From Acanthosoma haemorrhoidale (lineage: Eukaryota > Arthropoda > Insecta > Hemiptera > Acanthosomatidae): a stretch of 64,000 nucleotides of DNA. The translations under genes were made by a program, and so were the position numbers. Where the stretch lies: the NCBI GenBank assembly GCA_930367205.1, contig OV884013.1, positions 92,567,333 through 92,631,332 of the forward strand, written 5' to 3'. Shown one piece after another: positions 24,840 to 33,660 of this stretch; the first letter of the stretch is position 1, and the number at the start of each line of letters is the position of its first letter. The notes beneath the pieces were generated by a model. It searched no databases. It was not told where the DNA came from and saw only the letters and a program-made list of their open reading frames with translations.

Positions 24840-25490
24840 CTCACTAGGGGTGCTGACCCTTATTGGTCAGAATAACGATCTTCCTGATCGGTTGGAATCA
24901 GGCGTTCTCTCATTAGCTGCGCGTAGAAATCTATCTGCATATTTAAGGTTGAAATTACGATTTTTTTCAATCAGGCTCCAATGCCACCGGCGTCAGTTCG
25001 TGCACACCCACAACCATTGCGGAAGTGGCAGAGGTGTGTGAGATGCTTGCGAGAACATGACTGTCCAATGCCCTCGTGATACGGTTGCGTTGCCAATTGC
25101 CAGGGACCTTTCTGAGAATCCGGCCTCTATAGACGTTAGCTGCTGAAAAAACAAGTAGCCAAGGAGAACCAATTATAAAGCCACCAAAGACCCGAGGAGC
25201 CACAAGAGGTAACCAGCACCGTCCGAGGGAGGATTCTGCCATGACTACGCAAGCCCACCCGAGCAGCCCCCAACACTTGCTGAAAAAGCACCCCAGATCC
25301 GAGGCTTGACCCCCAGCACATCATCCACTCCTGAGCAGCGCAGTACCCTGGAAATGGCCCCAGCCTGACTGGAAGCCTTTATGACTGACTTAGGCCAACT
25401 GGTCATCACAACTCTGGTGAAACGGATCCCATATCTGTCTAAGCGCAAAGCTCAGATCAAAACAACTGTTTGCTTCAATAAAGGTTTCAA
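24840..25490 (+). pseudogene. Jockey-type ORF1 (gag-like) remnant with broken zinc knuckles
   Basis: Two plus-strand frames together show a decayed ORF1. Around 24980 the frame reads CHRRQFVHTHNHCG, which matches the first knuckle C-x2-C-x3/4-H-x4-C with the second Cys replaced by Arg. The next frame has RCVRCLREHDCP, a shortened second knuckle. Then ENPASIDVSC matches the H-P-A-S-x-x-G-C third knuckle of Jockey ORF1 proteins, with Asn for its His. A Thr/Ser/Pro-rich linker and a hydrophobic C-terminal stretch follow, as in the ORF1 at 32257-33435. Stops and frameshifts show that it is dead. It ends abruptly at about 25490, next to repeat E. Confidence 0.6.
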
Positions 25491-25524
25491 TGGGTTAAGA
25501 AAAAACACTTGAAGTGAGCACTGT

Positions 25525-26100
25525 TCTCCCTCTTTCTACGCTGACGATTGCTGATTTACTAGAACCATGACTTTCTTATTTAACTACCTCTGCACCTCTC
25601 TATTCCTATCCCACTAGATTTAGTCTTGGATCCGACATCCTTCCCAGTGGAGTTTCCCTGGCTTCTGACAGGTAAACTAGTGTATCGTTGGAAGGGTCTC
25701 TTTCATTGGGGCGTCGGCTTCAGGGGCCCTTCAAAATGTACCTAGATGCGTCTCCCCGGTTATCACTCGGCTTTGGGATCCTGACAGTTTCGCCTACCCT
25801 CAGCTACCGATTGTGAACTCGTTGTCATCACAATACCACATAAATGGGCGGGTACAATACGGTAAATGGCCAGGTACAATACGGTAAATGATGGGCTACA
25901 ATACGTGGCCTTTACTTCTTATCTTTTACATAGTGAACTGTCGGGGGGCATGCTCTAAAATCATATGGAGTCAGATTAATCAACAAACACGAATTAAGCT
26001 GCCCGCCAACTAGGTTTATCACCAGACCACAGGTTTATATCTTTCTGACGCCCCGGCAGGGGCTAGGACGACAAGACCTCCACCGTTGCAACCGTTATAT
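25525..26100 (+). repeat. Repeat E, copy 1 (LTR-like)
   Basis: Aligns over about 500 bp with 50790-51350. Shared landmarks are AACCATG followed by AACTACCT near the start, then TTTGGGATCCTGACAGTTTC, ACCGATTGTGAACTCGT, ACCACATAAA, ATCATATGGA and CGCCAACTAGG. Compared with the 50.8-kb copy it carries an extra 22-bp triplication at 25851-25910. It lacks the upstream TATA promoter present in that copy and ends with AAAATAAAAG near 26125. Coding capacity is not conserved between the copies. Confidence 0.6.
25851..25910 (+). repeat. Short tandem repeat, 22-bp unit x about 2.7
   Basis: GGTACAATACGGTAAATGG followed by CCA, repeated with small changes. It lies inside repeat E copy 1 and is absent at the matching place in the copy at 50.7-51.35 kb, so it expanded after the copies separated. 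Confidence 0.85.
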
Positions 26101-28559
26101 GTATTACTGTTCTAAAATGAAAAATAAAAGAGGTACGTCGTACGATGTTTCAGAAAATTAAGTACTCGTACTTGAGTTGTCCACGGTGGACGGTAATATA
26201 TGACAGAGACGTGTAAAGTTCGAATCACTGAACTAATAAATACTTTGACACTATGTCTCCTCCTCCATTCTCCCATCGATTGCAACAGGGGGCGTTAGAA
26301 AACCTAGGATAGATTTGTGAAGTATTAAACTGACTGATTTAAAAATATATGTATATAAAAAAACAATGGCCTTTCATAAAATTTCAATTATCGTTTGATC
26401 TAAATGTGTAAGAAAGAGTTAAATGATATTAACTAGAATGGATGAACAGGCTAAATGTAGTTTTCGTGGGATTTCGAAGAATATTAAAATAAAACGTTCA
26501 GATGGAAATCTCATTTTATTCGTGGCAATAAAGTCTTCAAGGCTAGCTCGTCAATAACAACTTTACCAAAGCCTAGACAATTACTCGGAGAAGATTTAAT
26601 ACCGACAAAACCATTCAGATAAGTTTTATTTGGATTTCAACAACGGATTTCCCATTTATTATGATATTAAAAAAAAACATTAACAAAAATCATTGCTATA
26701 AAAAAAATTCTTGTCCTGCAATGAATCTTACAATTTGAGGTTTCGTGTCGGCGCTGAAAACTATTTTAGTTTTAATGATTTTTTGTGACAATATACGACT
26801 ACTGTCACAGCCCAAATCACGTATTATTCAGTTAATGTTGCAAACTAATTTTACAGATAGACTGACATTTATCAACCTTATATTTTGACTGATCCTTGGA
26901 TATTTGTAGGGGGCTCTGCCAGGACGTGATCGGAATTGGTGCTGACCGCCCAGCCACCCAGTAAGCTTCCGCCCATGCGAATTGCCCAGCTTATCTCAGC
27001 AGCCTATCGCCGACCTAAGGCAGTTAGTTCTTTGACCTCAGTACTTTCCGGTTCCACCTCTTAATGGTTCTGCATTCAGATACTACTTGTTGGTTGCACC
27101 TTGTGGCTGACGTCTGTATGCTGACCAAATTCTCCCTGATTGTTAAGACTTTTTCAGCTCAGTGATCAGAAGCTGTTTCTTTCGGTTTAAATGACACCAA
27201 TTGTTTGATACCCTTCAATACTTTTCTTTACACTTTTTTGGCATCCCCGCTTTGTTATCAGAAGATTTTCAGTATTTTCCCACTGAAGGTTATCCACTGA
27301 AGGAAACAGGGATCGATGTGGAATGAAAAATTTACAAAAACAAAAAATTACTTCAAAACGCTTAGACTCCATGGCCTGGAGATAATAAGACAAAATTTCT
27401 AGTAGTAAAAATGTTAATATTAAAACTGATAATTTCCATTCTCTGTGAACAAGCGTACACGAAATAACTCCACTTTATCTGCCATTTCAGATATTCTTCA
27501 TATAACAATATTGAAACTGAAGAAATAGATAAATTCAGTTTATGAGTTCTGTATTAATTCTGTTCTTTACTATTTCGTTAATAATACAATTTTGTACTGA
27601 ACAACTTTTTATTAATAAACCCGAGACCTAAAAACTATCCTAGACTCGTGACCGCACTACAGTCAAGGGCTCACACTTAGCTCTCTAAATGCACTGAACA
27701 GATACCTATGCAATTCAATCGAATATTAATCTATTAAATTTCCATGTGTAAAAATTGAAACGTTAATAAAAAGAAAAACAAATTTTGAAAGTATAATAAA
27801 ACAAATGGCGTGACTAATGATCCGTTTATTATACGACTAGTTAATATATTTGATGTTATATAACATAACTATTATTTTTTTAATGTATATATATGTTTAT
27901 TTTTAGGTGAGCAGCGACTAGGAACTTGTCGGGACTGCTACCGGTTGCTAGTTCGCCCAACTGAAAGTACTATTTTAGTATTATTTTTTGCTTTACACAT
28001 ATTATTTATTGCGTTATTTATATGTAATTTTATTTCTTAACCAGTTGACAGAGCCCCGTATTATGTAACGAATAGAAATAATTAAATTTATTTCCACGAT
28101 TTTGGAGATATAATAACTCTTATAGTCGATAACTCATATACCAATTTTAGCGAACAGATGCATGTAGAATTTAAAACAGATCCTGAAATAATGTGCTTCA
28201 TAAAAACGAGACATAATTTTATATGTACTTAGTAGGTTTCTTATTTAATAATACTATAAGTTTTGAACTGAATTAATGACTCCCTCTCTCTATTTTCCTG
28301 ATGCCAGTGGATTGGATTCTCCACCCGGTTAGAGGAATTGCCAATTTTCCTGATTCGCACTGTAATCTGACGAGCGCCGGGTGAGAAGACTTCCAAGAAC
28401 TCAATTAATGCAGACATACACACGATAATTTCCTTATTTATGATCCTTGATCTTTGACAACAAAGAATATTCTGAATATTTAATTCTTATTACTGTTTTA
28501 CAGCGCTTGGAAAGAGATTTGTATATTCGGGTTATTAAAAACAGCAAACATATCTGTTA
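26101..28559. other. No gene seen; one GC-richer patch
   Basis: A patch at about 26900-27170 is richer in G and C, but no domain or repeat partner was found. The remainder is AT-rich. The minus-strand frame of 60 codons at 28241-28423 has no recognisable domain. Confidence 0.4.
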
Positions 28560-28840
28560 TGGATCACGATAGCGAGAAAAAAGCCCCAGGCATCCTTGGG
28601 TGGCACCCTAGTCCCACCGGTCTGGTATTCCCGTTTTTAACGACACGAGAACTGTTGATGTTTAGATAGTTTTGAATATTTATGGGAAATTACCCCAAAT
28701 CCTCGAAGCCAAACGTCCTCTGCGATACCTGAAGTGCCACCTAAAGCCTCGAATAGCGGTCCTCGAGAAGTCAACCCCCGTATAAGAGAATGGGCCTCCT
28801 CCCTTAGCACGACCCACCAGCACTCTCCCGGGTTCATATC
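28560..28840 (-). other. GC-richer block with open minus-strand frame, unassigned
   Basis: The minus-strand frame at 28637-28837 reads MNPGECWWVVLREEAHSL then SRGPLFEALGGTSG and ends in a stop after FSCR. Its composition is unlike the AT-rich surroundings, so it is probably an inserted sequence. No family was recognised and no second copy was seen in the window. Confidence 0.3.
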
Positions 28841-29128
28841 AGTAGAATTTACTGTACTTTTATAACACTCTTTGCTTTAGAAGATGACAAGTTGTTTCAA
28901 ATAAAAACAGGAACAGCTATAATATAAAGAGGCAGGTTCAAAACATAAACATTAAACAGAATGTTAGCGTACTCCAGTGTAAAATGGGGGGGGGGGATAT
29001 AAAAGCATAGGAAAAATAACAATAAATAAAGAGATAAATAGCTCAATTGAGTATTTTTTCCCCCAAAGCCCTCAAATTTGAAAAGAGGAATGGGGGAAAA
29101 ATAAAATAACATGGAATTTATAGGAGTG

Positions 29129-29250
29129 AAAGGGATCCTTTTACTAGGAGGGACCTATTTGAAGGTTATGTGAAGGAATTAAGGCGTGAGGTACCTCGGC
29201 TGAGGATATCTACACCTCGGTAAATTGTTGAGAGTACAATTTTTTTTTTC
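29129..29250 (-). repeat. Old Jockey-family 3'UTR fragment beside the full-length element
   Basis: On the minus strand this reads ACCGAGGTG, CCTTAATTCCTTCACATAAC and TAAAAGGATCC. It aligns with the 3'UTRs at 29349-29560 (minus) and 11820-11960 (plus). It is in the same orientation as the full-length element but clearly more diverged, so it is an older insertion. Confidence 0.65.
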
Positions 29251-29305
29251 CTTCATAGCCCCTTTAAATTTATAGATAATTACATATATAATTATAGATC
29301 CTCAG
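29251..29305 (-). repeat. LINE 3' tail remnant
   Basis: Minus strand: AATTATCTATAAATTTAAAG followed by GGGCTATGAAGGAAAAAAA. The same tail occurs at 12140-12195 on the plus strand. It lies immediately outside the target-site duplication of the full-length element, so that element inserted beside an older LINE tail. Confidence 0.6.
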
Positions 29306-29317
29306 GCGAATCTATAG
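29306..29317. repeat. Target-site duplication, 3' side
   Basis: GCGAATCTATAG, identical over 12 bp to 33649-33660. The bases beyond the duplication on each side differ, so the duplication is exactly 12 bp. Perfect identity points to a fairly recent insertion. Confidence 0.93.
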
Positions 29318-29348
29318 TTTTTTTTTTTTTTTTTTTTTGTTTTTTTTT
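29318..29348 (-). repeat. Poly-A tail of the Jockey element (poly-T on the plus strand)
   Basis: 31 bases of T on the plus strand with one G at 29339, directly between the duplication and the 3'UTR. It is the remnant of reverse transcription from a polyadenylated RNA. Confidence 0.93.
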
Positions 29349-29560
29349 CCCGAAGCTCTCTTGGTCGAAGTTTAGTATGTAGGAAAAATATAGCATATTT
29401 GGGATAAAAGGAACCTTGTATCAGGAGTACCTGCTTGAGGTGGTGTGAGAGGAGTTAGGGATGTGGGAATCCTCGGTGGAGGTTGGTTGAGTCGGTGCAG
29501 TAGTGAGAGTCTACTGGTGGCTGGGCCTAGAGTCTCTCTAGGTATGTTGTGTGGTCGTTG
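29349..29560 (-). other. 3'UTR of the Jockey element
   Basis: Non-coding. It follows the ORF2 stop codon and runs to the poly-A. It aligns with the 3'UTR pieces at 11800-11960 and 29129-29250, which shows that it belongs to the element. It contains CCTAGAGAGACTCTAGG on the minus strand, a 7-bp-stem hairpin also present near 11812 (CCTAGAGAGAATCTAGG), so a small 3'UTR stem-loop is conserved in the family and may help reverse transcriptase recognise its template. Confidence 0.75.
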
Positions 29561-31474
29561 TTAGTTGGAGATCAAGTGAAGGTGCCCCTTAGAGGCTTGG
29601 TGTCGGTCGGTCAGTGTCGTGATGTCTATCATCTTCTCTGCTCTACCCGATCTTGCGAGTTGCCATCGTGCCGGTAGCGGTGGTGGTGTCATCTCTCGGA
29701 AGAGCGGGTTGAGGTTGTGCTTCATCGAGTCGAAGAATTTTATGTGTCGTCGTCTGATGGCCTCGGTGATGGTGGGGAGCTCAAACTTCTCGTGCATGTC
29801 GGGGGCCCTCATGTCCCGAAAATGAGTGTGCCATAGTGCCGTTCTCAGGATATTATTCTGAAAGCTCTGGAGACTAGTGATGGTGCTGGTATGTAAGTAT
29901 CGAAAGAGAGGTGTCCCGAACAGTAGAGCTGGCCTCAGGACGCTCTTATATATGAGGAGTTTTAGTCGTAGCGATATGGCCTGGCTGGTGATCAGATGTT
30001 GTAGGGAGTAGTACGTCTTGCGGACTCGTTTTAGCTTCTTTCTTAAATGTGTGTCGAACGTCATGTGTCTGCCGAGGTTGATGCCTAGGTAGCAGATGCT
30101 GTTGGCTAGCTTGCATTCAGTCCCGTCTAAAGTAAAGCTGGGTGGCCGCTTCTTTTTCCCATGCTGGAAAGAGAAGAGGATTCCCTGAGTCTTTGCTGGG
30201 TTCACTTGGATGTGGACAGCTCTCAACCTATCAGCAATCAGTTGACTAGCGCCCTCTGCAGCCTTTAGAGCTCTCGTCGGGTTGAGGCTGGTACTGTAGA
30301 CCCCTATGTCGTCCGCATATGCCGCTACCTCACAATTTGAGTACGAAGCTCCTACTATGTGCGCGGTGTATATGTTGAAGAGTAGGGGTCCCAGCACCGA
30401 CCCTTGAGGAACTCCGACCACGAAATCTCTTCTGGTGGTTAGTGAGGCTCCGACTCGTACAGAAAATGTTCTGCCTGCTAGGTAGGAGGACATGATATTC
30501 TGGAGTTGCTCTGGAAAATCGTGGTCGTTCAGGCGTTGCAGAAGAGTGCGATGATCGACTGAGTCAAATGCCTTCGTGCAGTCAAGGGAGATCAGCGCGG
30601 TGACTTTGTTGTGGCGCATGTTCGTAGCAACGTGCCGCTGCAGTTTCACAAGGTTGCAGTCCGCGCTGAGTCCCTTGGTGAAGCCAGTCTGCTGAGGTGG
30701 AACGATGTCGTGAGCTTCACAGTGCCCGGTCAGTTGAGTGTAGAGAATCCGTTCGTAGATTTTCGACAGCTGGGTCAGCAGACTGATGGGCCTGTAGTGA
30801 GCTGGCTCATATCCAGACTTGGCTGGTTTCAACAGCGGGACGACAACAGCATGCTTCCACGTCTGGGGAAAATAGTGTAGTCGTAGTGAAGAGTTCAGGA
30901 TGTTCACTATGTGAGAAATCCCCTTCCGTGGCAGCATTTTCAGAAGGACGTTCTGGATGTTGTCATCTCCTGGTGCCCTGTTGCCTCTCGTGCGACGAAT
31001 GATCGCCGAAACCTGGTGGTATGAGGTATATATAGAGGTTGGGGTGGGGGTCCGCTGATGATCGGGCGCTGTGATTGGCTCGCTAACTCTATCCCCTCTC
31101 AAGTGGTCGGCGAGTATGTCGGCCTGCTCCGGTACTGAAATGAATTGTCCGTTAGTTGTAAGTCTTACCGTATTTTTCTTCGTGACTGATGTCTTCACCA
31201 GCCGCCAGAACGCCTTGTAGTCGCTGTGTAAACTACGTAGTCGGTCACCCCACATAGTGGTCTTCCATTGTATCATGAGAGACGTAATTTGTGTGGTTAG
31301 GGCGTTGAGCGCAGGCCTCAGGTCTTTGTTCTTCGTCCGGAACCATCTGTTTTTGATATTGTTTCGTTGCCGTATCAGTTGCATGATATGTTCCGGTGGC
31401 TTCCTCAGGGAAGGCGGTACCGGGGCGAACTTCGGTATGGAGACATCAGCAGCTCGGAGAATGGTATCCTGCAA
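29561..31474 (-). pseudogene. ORF2 part 2: reverse transcriptase, Jockey type
   Basis: 637 codons on the minus strand, open from just after an in-frame TAG to a natural stop, and in the same frame as the endonuclease part. All reverse transcriptase blocks are present: HYRPISLL (about 226-233), QTGF (262-265), catalytic LDCTKAFD (297-304), GVPQGSVLGPLLF (354-366), catalytic YADD (386-389), NPAKTQ (about 425-430) and thumb block YLGINLGRHMTF (about 462-473). The C-terminal 160 residues match the truncated relatives at 11386 and 22295. There is no RNase H domain, as usual for Jockey elements. The reading frame starts here only because of the upstream TAG. The first codons (TTG CAG) show no good start context, so the domain would be made only by readthrough, reinitiation or not at all. 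It would copy element RNA at a nicked target site. Confidence 0.95.
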
Positions 31475-32260
31475 CTAATAGATGGCGCTTTCAACATCCC
31501 ATGTATGGCGGAGAGGCGCAACTGGGGGCAACTCTGCACTAATGAGATGCTTGTATTGGGCCCAGTTGGCCTCCCGGAAGTCATATCTGGTAGCAGGTGG
31601 CTCCGGAATATCACCTTCTAGCTCATAGATAACTGGTCTATGGTCAGACGATGCAAAGTCGAGCGCCGAGCAGCCGGTGACCCGATGAGGTTGTTGTGTC
31701 AGAAGTAGGTCTGGTGTGGAGGTCCTGTCTGGGTTGCCGTGTTGCCTAAATGTCGGTACACCTGGGTGGATCACCGTAAACGGCGTTTTAACGATGTGCC
31801 TGCCGAGAGCATTAGGTGTTGTACCACTCCACCAGCTGTGATTGGCATTGAGGTCACCAATTATTACGTGCCTTTTAATTTTGCTACTCTGGGTGATGAT
31901 GAGCCGGGCTGTCGTTAGGTTTGTCCTGGGTCGCCTATAGATGCCAGTCACAATGATGTTGGTCTTCAATCGCAGCTGGAGAGTGACTACATAGTGATTG
32001 CCGTCAGATGGCACCACTGGGTTCAGTCGTTTGCAAGGTACTCCCTGCCTGACTAAAATAGCCACGCCCCCTGTTGATGTTTCAGTGTCCTGCCGGTAGG
32101 TCGAGTAGCCTGGGAAACGACAGTAACAGTCCTTCTTTAGCCGGGTGTCCGTTAATATTACTACATCCGGGGTATGGCAACGCAATATTGCCTCAACATC
32201 GCCTTGTTTGGGCCTAAGGCCGCAAACGTTATAATTGAGAATACGATGACCAACAATCAT
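31475..32260 (-). pseudogene. ORF2 part 1: AP-type endonuclease
   Basis: 261 codons from an ATG at 32260 to a TAG at 31477-31475. The family fold is an apurinic/apyrimidinic-like endonuclease that nicks the target DNA. Motifs in order: LNYNVCGLR (8-16, substrate Asn), LTDTRL (36-41), TGIYRRP (105-111), GDLNANH (135-141), STPDLL (181-186) and SSDHRPV (204-210, catalytic Asp-His). In most relatives the second motif has a metal-binding Glu (E-T-x-L). Here Asp38 stands in that place, a conservative but notable change. The ATG overlaps the ORF1 stop as ATGA, which suggests termination-reinitiation coupling. The TAG falls between the endonuclease and the reverse transcriptase linker. Without it, ORF2 would be 899 residues, the usual length. 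Confidence 0.93.
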
Positions 32261-33435
32261 TTTGATGCTGGTCCATCGAGTTTAGTAAGAACTCTTTCAA
32301 TGAGGCCGGTCAACTGTGTTATCAAGGTGCCCAAAATATTGAGCATGGTGTACATAGTTGAGTTAGATGTAGTCGCGGGCGCGGGAGATTCTTCCGTGTA
32401 TTGGTGCAGTCCACTGGTCGCATGCGCGTAAGATGCCGTTTGTCGTGGGGGTGGGGGAGCCGGAGCGTATCTAGTGTCCCTAGATGACGCAATAGTCTGA
32501 TGCTGGGCCTGGCGTCTAGTCTCTATTGCCTGCAGTAATTGCACCCTATATGGACATTGCTGATAAGATGCAACGTGTCCTTCCCCGCAGTTAGCACAAC
32601 GTAGGGGTACCGCCTGGTCTCGTGGGCAATCCTTAGTGTCGTGAGGCTGACTACATCTCACACACTTCGGGGATTTGAAGCAGTATCGCCGGGTATGGCC
32701 ATACTCTTGGCAATTCTGGCACATGGGGATGCCGCGCTTTTCATTATAGGTGCTGACCCGGAAAAGCACGTTGTGAACATGGCGGATTTGTTTGAGTTTT
32801 TCCGCGGTAAGTGTTGAGTCACCTATTACAAGGACTGGCTCAATATCCGTTTTGGCGCCATTGTGGTCACTTTTGCGTAGTCTGTAGACCGATATTATTC
32901 CTCCTACTGTTTTTATGCGCTCTTCAATTTCGTCGATGGGATGTGTTAAATCAAAACCGTGGAGAAGGAATTTCTTGTTAGGTTTCGTTCCTCTCGGGGC
33001 ATATGTGTGAAATGGGATTTGAGCTGCTTTAAGAGCGGCGGTTGTGGTTGTTAGGGCTTGTTCCGTGGCGCAAAATACTTTGGTATCCTGCTGTCCTTGG
33101 ACTATATGGTACCCCGTGACGATGTATTCTTTTAAGAGCCTAGTCAAGTCGTAGCTGTTTAATTTACCCATGACTAGGGGAGGTATTGGTCTTGGTTTAG
33201 TAGTCATGGGCTCGGATGGAGCCGTTTGTGGTTGGGCCGTATTTAAGGGTTCGAAAGAATTCTGAACCTGAGTGACGGTTAGTGGCTCTGTTCGGGGTCG
33301 ACAGTGTCGTTTGGGCTTCTTGAATCCCTCAGTATTGTCCGTATCGGACTCGGGGCTGACTGGGGAGTCGGAAATGGCATAAGTAATGTCCATTTGTGTG
33401 GCAGATGACCTGCGGGAACCTTTACGGGCGGGCAT
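32257..33435 (-). CDS. ORF1: Jockey gag-like RNA-binding protein with three zinc knuckles
   Basis: 392 codons, intact. ORF1 proteins of this clade bind element RNA and form ribonucleoprotein particles. The N-terminal 90 residues are Ser/Thr/Pro-rich with a basic patch KKPKRH (39-44). Residues about 145-235 have the layout of the domain that precedes the zinc knuckles in insect gag-like proteins (PRE_C2HC type), including FLLHGF and IPMCQNC. Three knuckles follow: C239-x2-C-x4-H-x4-C252, C258-x2-C-x3-H-x4-C270 and C280-x2-C-x3-H-x6-C294. A Pro-rich linker (APAPPPP) and a hydrophobic C-terminal helix (about 360-388, MLNILGTLITQL) close the protein. The start ATG at 33433-33435 follows GACAAAGACA on the minus strand, a good insect start context. 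The TGA stop overlaps the ORF2 ATG by four bases (ATGA). All ligands of all three knuckles are preserved. Confidence 0.95.
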   Translation of the reverse strand: MPARKGSRRSSATQMDITYAISDSPVSPESDTDNTEGFKKPKRHCRPRTEPLTVTQVQNSFEPLNTAQPQTAPSEPMTTKPRPIPPLVMGKLNSYDLTRLLKEYIVTGYHIVQGQQDTKVFCATEQALTTTTAALKAAQIPFHTYAPRGTKPNKKFLLHGFDLTHPIDEIEERIKTVGGIISVYRLRKSDHNGAKTDIEPVLVIGDSTLTAEKLKQIRHVHNVLFRVSTYNEKRGIPMCQNCQEYGHTRRYCFKSPKCVRCSQPHDTKDCPRDQAVPLRCANCGEGHVASYQQCPYRVQLLQAIETRRQAQHQTIASSRDTRYAPAPPPPRQTASYAHATSGLHQYTEESPAPATTSNSTMYTMLNILGTLITQLTGLIERVLTKLDGPASK

Positions 33436-33648
33436 TGTCTTTGTGGGTTCGTGCGATGCACACCCAGTTGGGGGAAAAGTCCCTGAATCACCAATAAATA
33501 ATAATAAGTAATAATAAGTAGCACTTATCTTTGTGACGTCACTGCAGATTCCACTCCACTGCTGTAACGGACTTCTAACAGCGTACTTGAGAGTGTTAAA
33601 CTTTAAAATTTATTTTAAAGTTTTTTCACTTGATATCAAAAACACATC
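33436..33648 (-). promoter_or_regulatory. 5'UTR / internal promoter region of the Jockey element
   Basis: 213 bp between the inferred 5' end (minus-strand GATGTGTTTTTGATATC) and the ORF1 ATG. Full-length elements of this clade transcribe from a TATA-less internal promoter inside the first bases. Here there is no TATA box in the proper place. A TGACGTCA palindrome at 33534-33541 could be a CREB/ATF-type site, and there is a small TTATTATTAC repeat near 33495-33520. The promoter assignment is by family knowledge only. Confidence 0.55.
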
Positions 33649-33660
33649 GCGAATCTATAG
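33649..33660. repeat. Target-site duplication, 5' side
   Basis: GCGAATCTATAG, the identical partner of 29306-29317. It fixes the 5' end of the element at 33648. Confidence 0.93.

Larger units (their letters stand above)
29318..33648 (-). mobile_element. Full-length Jockey-clade non-LTR retrotransposon (family A)
   Basis: A 4331-bp element on the minus strand, bounded by a perfect 12-bp target-site duplication. In transcription order it has a 213-bp 5'UTR, ORF1 (33435-32257), ORF2 (32260-29561, with one internal TAG at 31477-31475), a 3'UTR of about 210 bp and a poly-A tail (29348-29318, one C inside). The two-ORF structure with three zinc knuckles, an AP-type endonuclease and a YADD reverse transcriptase without RNase H is typical of the Jockey clade. 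Its protein-coding DNA is more GC-rich than the flanks. Shorter relatives lie at 11386-12000 and 22295-22670. The copy is nearly intact, but its ORF2 is interrupted by one stop. Confidence 0.95.

Noticed and set aside
30611..31621. Plus-strand open frames across the Jockey element
   Set aside because: They are shadows of ORF2 on the minus strand.
33534..33541. Shared TGACGTCA in the Jockey 5'UTR and the 50.7-kb promoter as a common regulator
   Set aside because: An 8-bp match at two places is weak evidence; noted as possible sites only.
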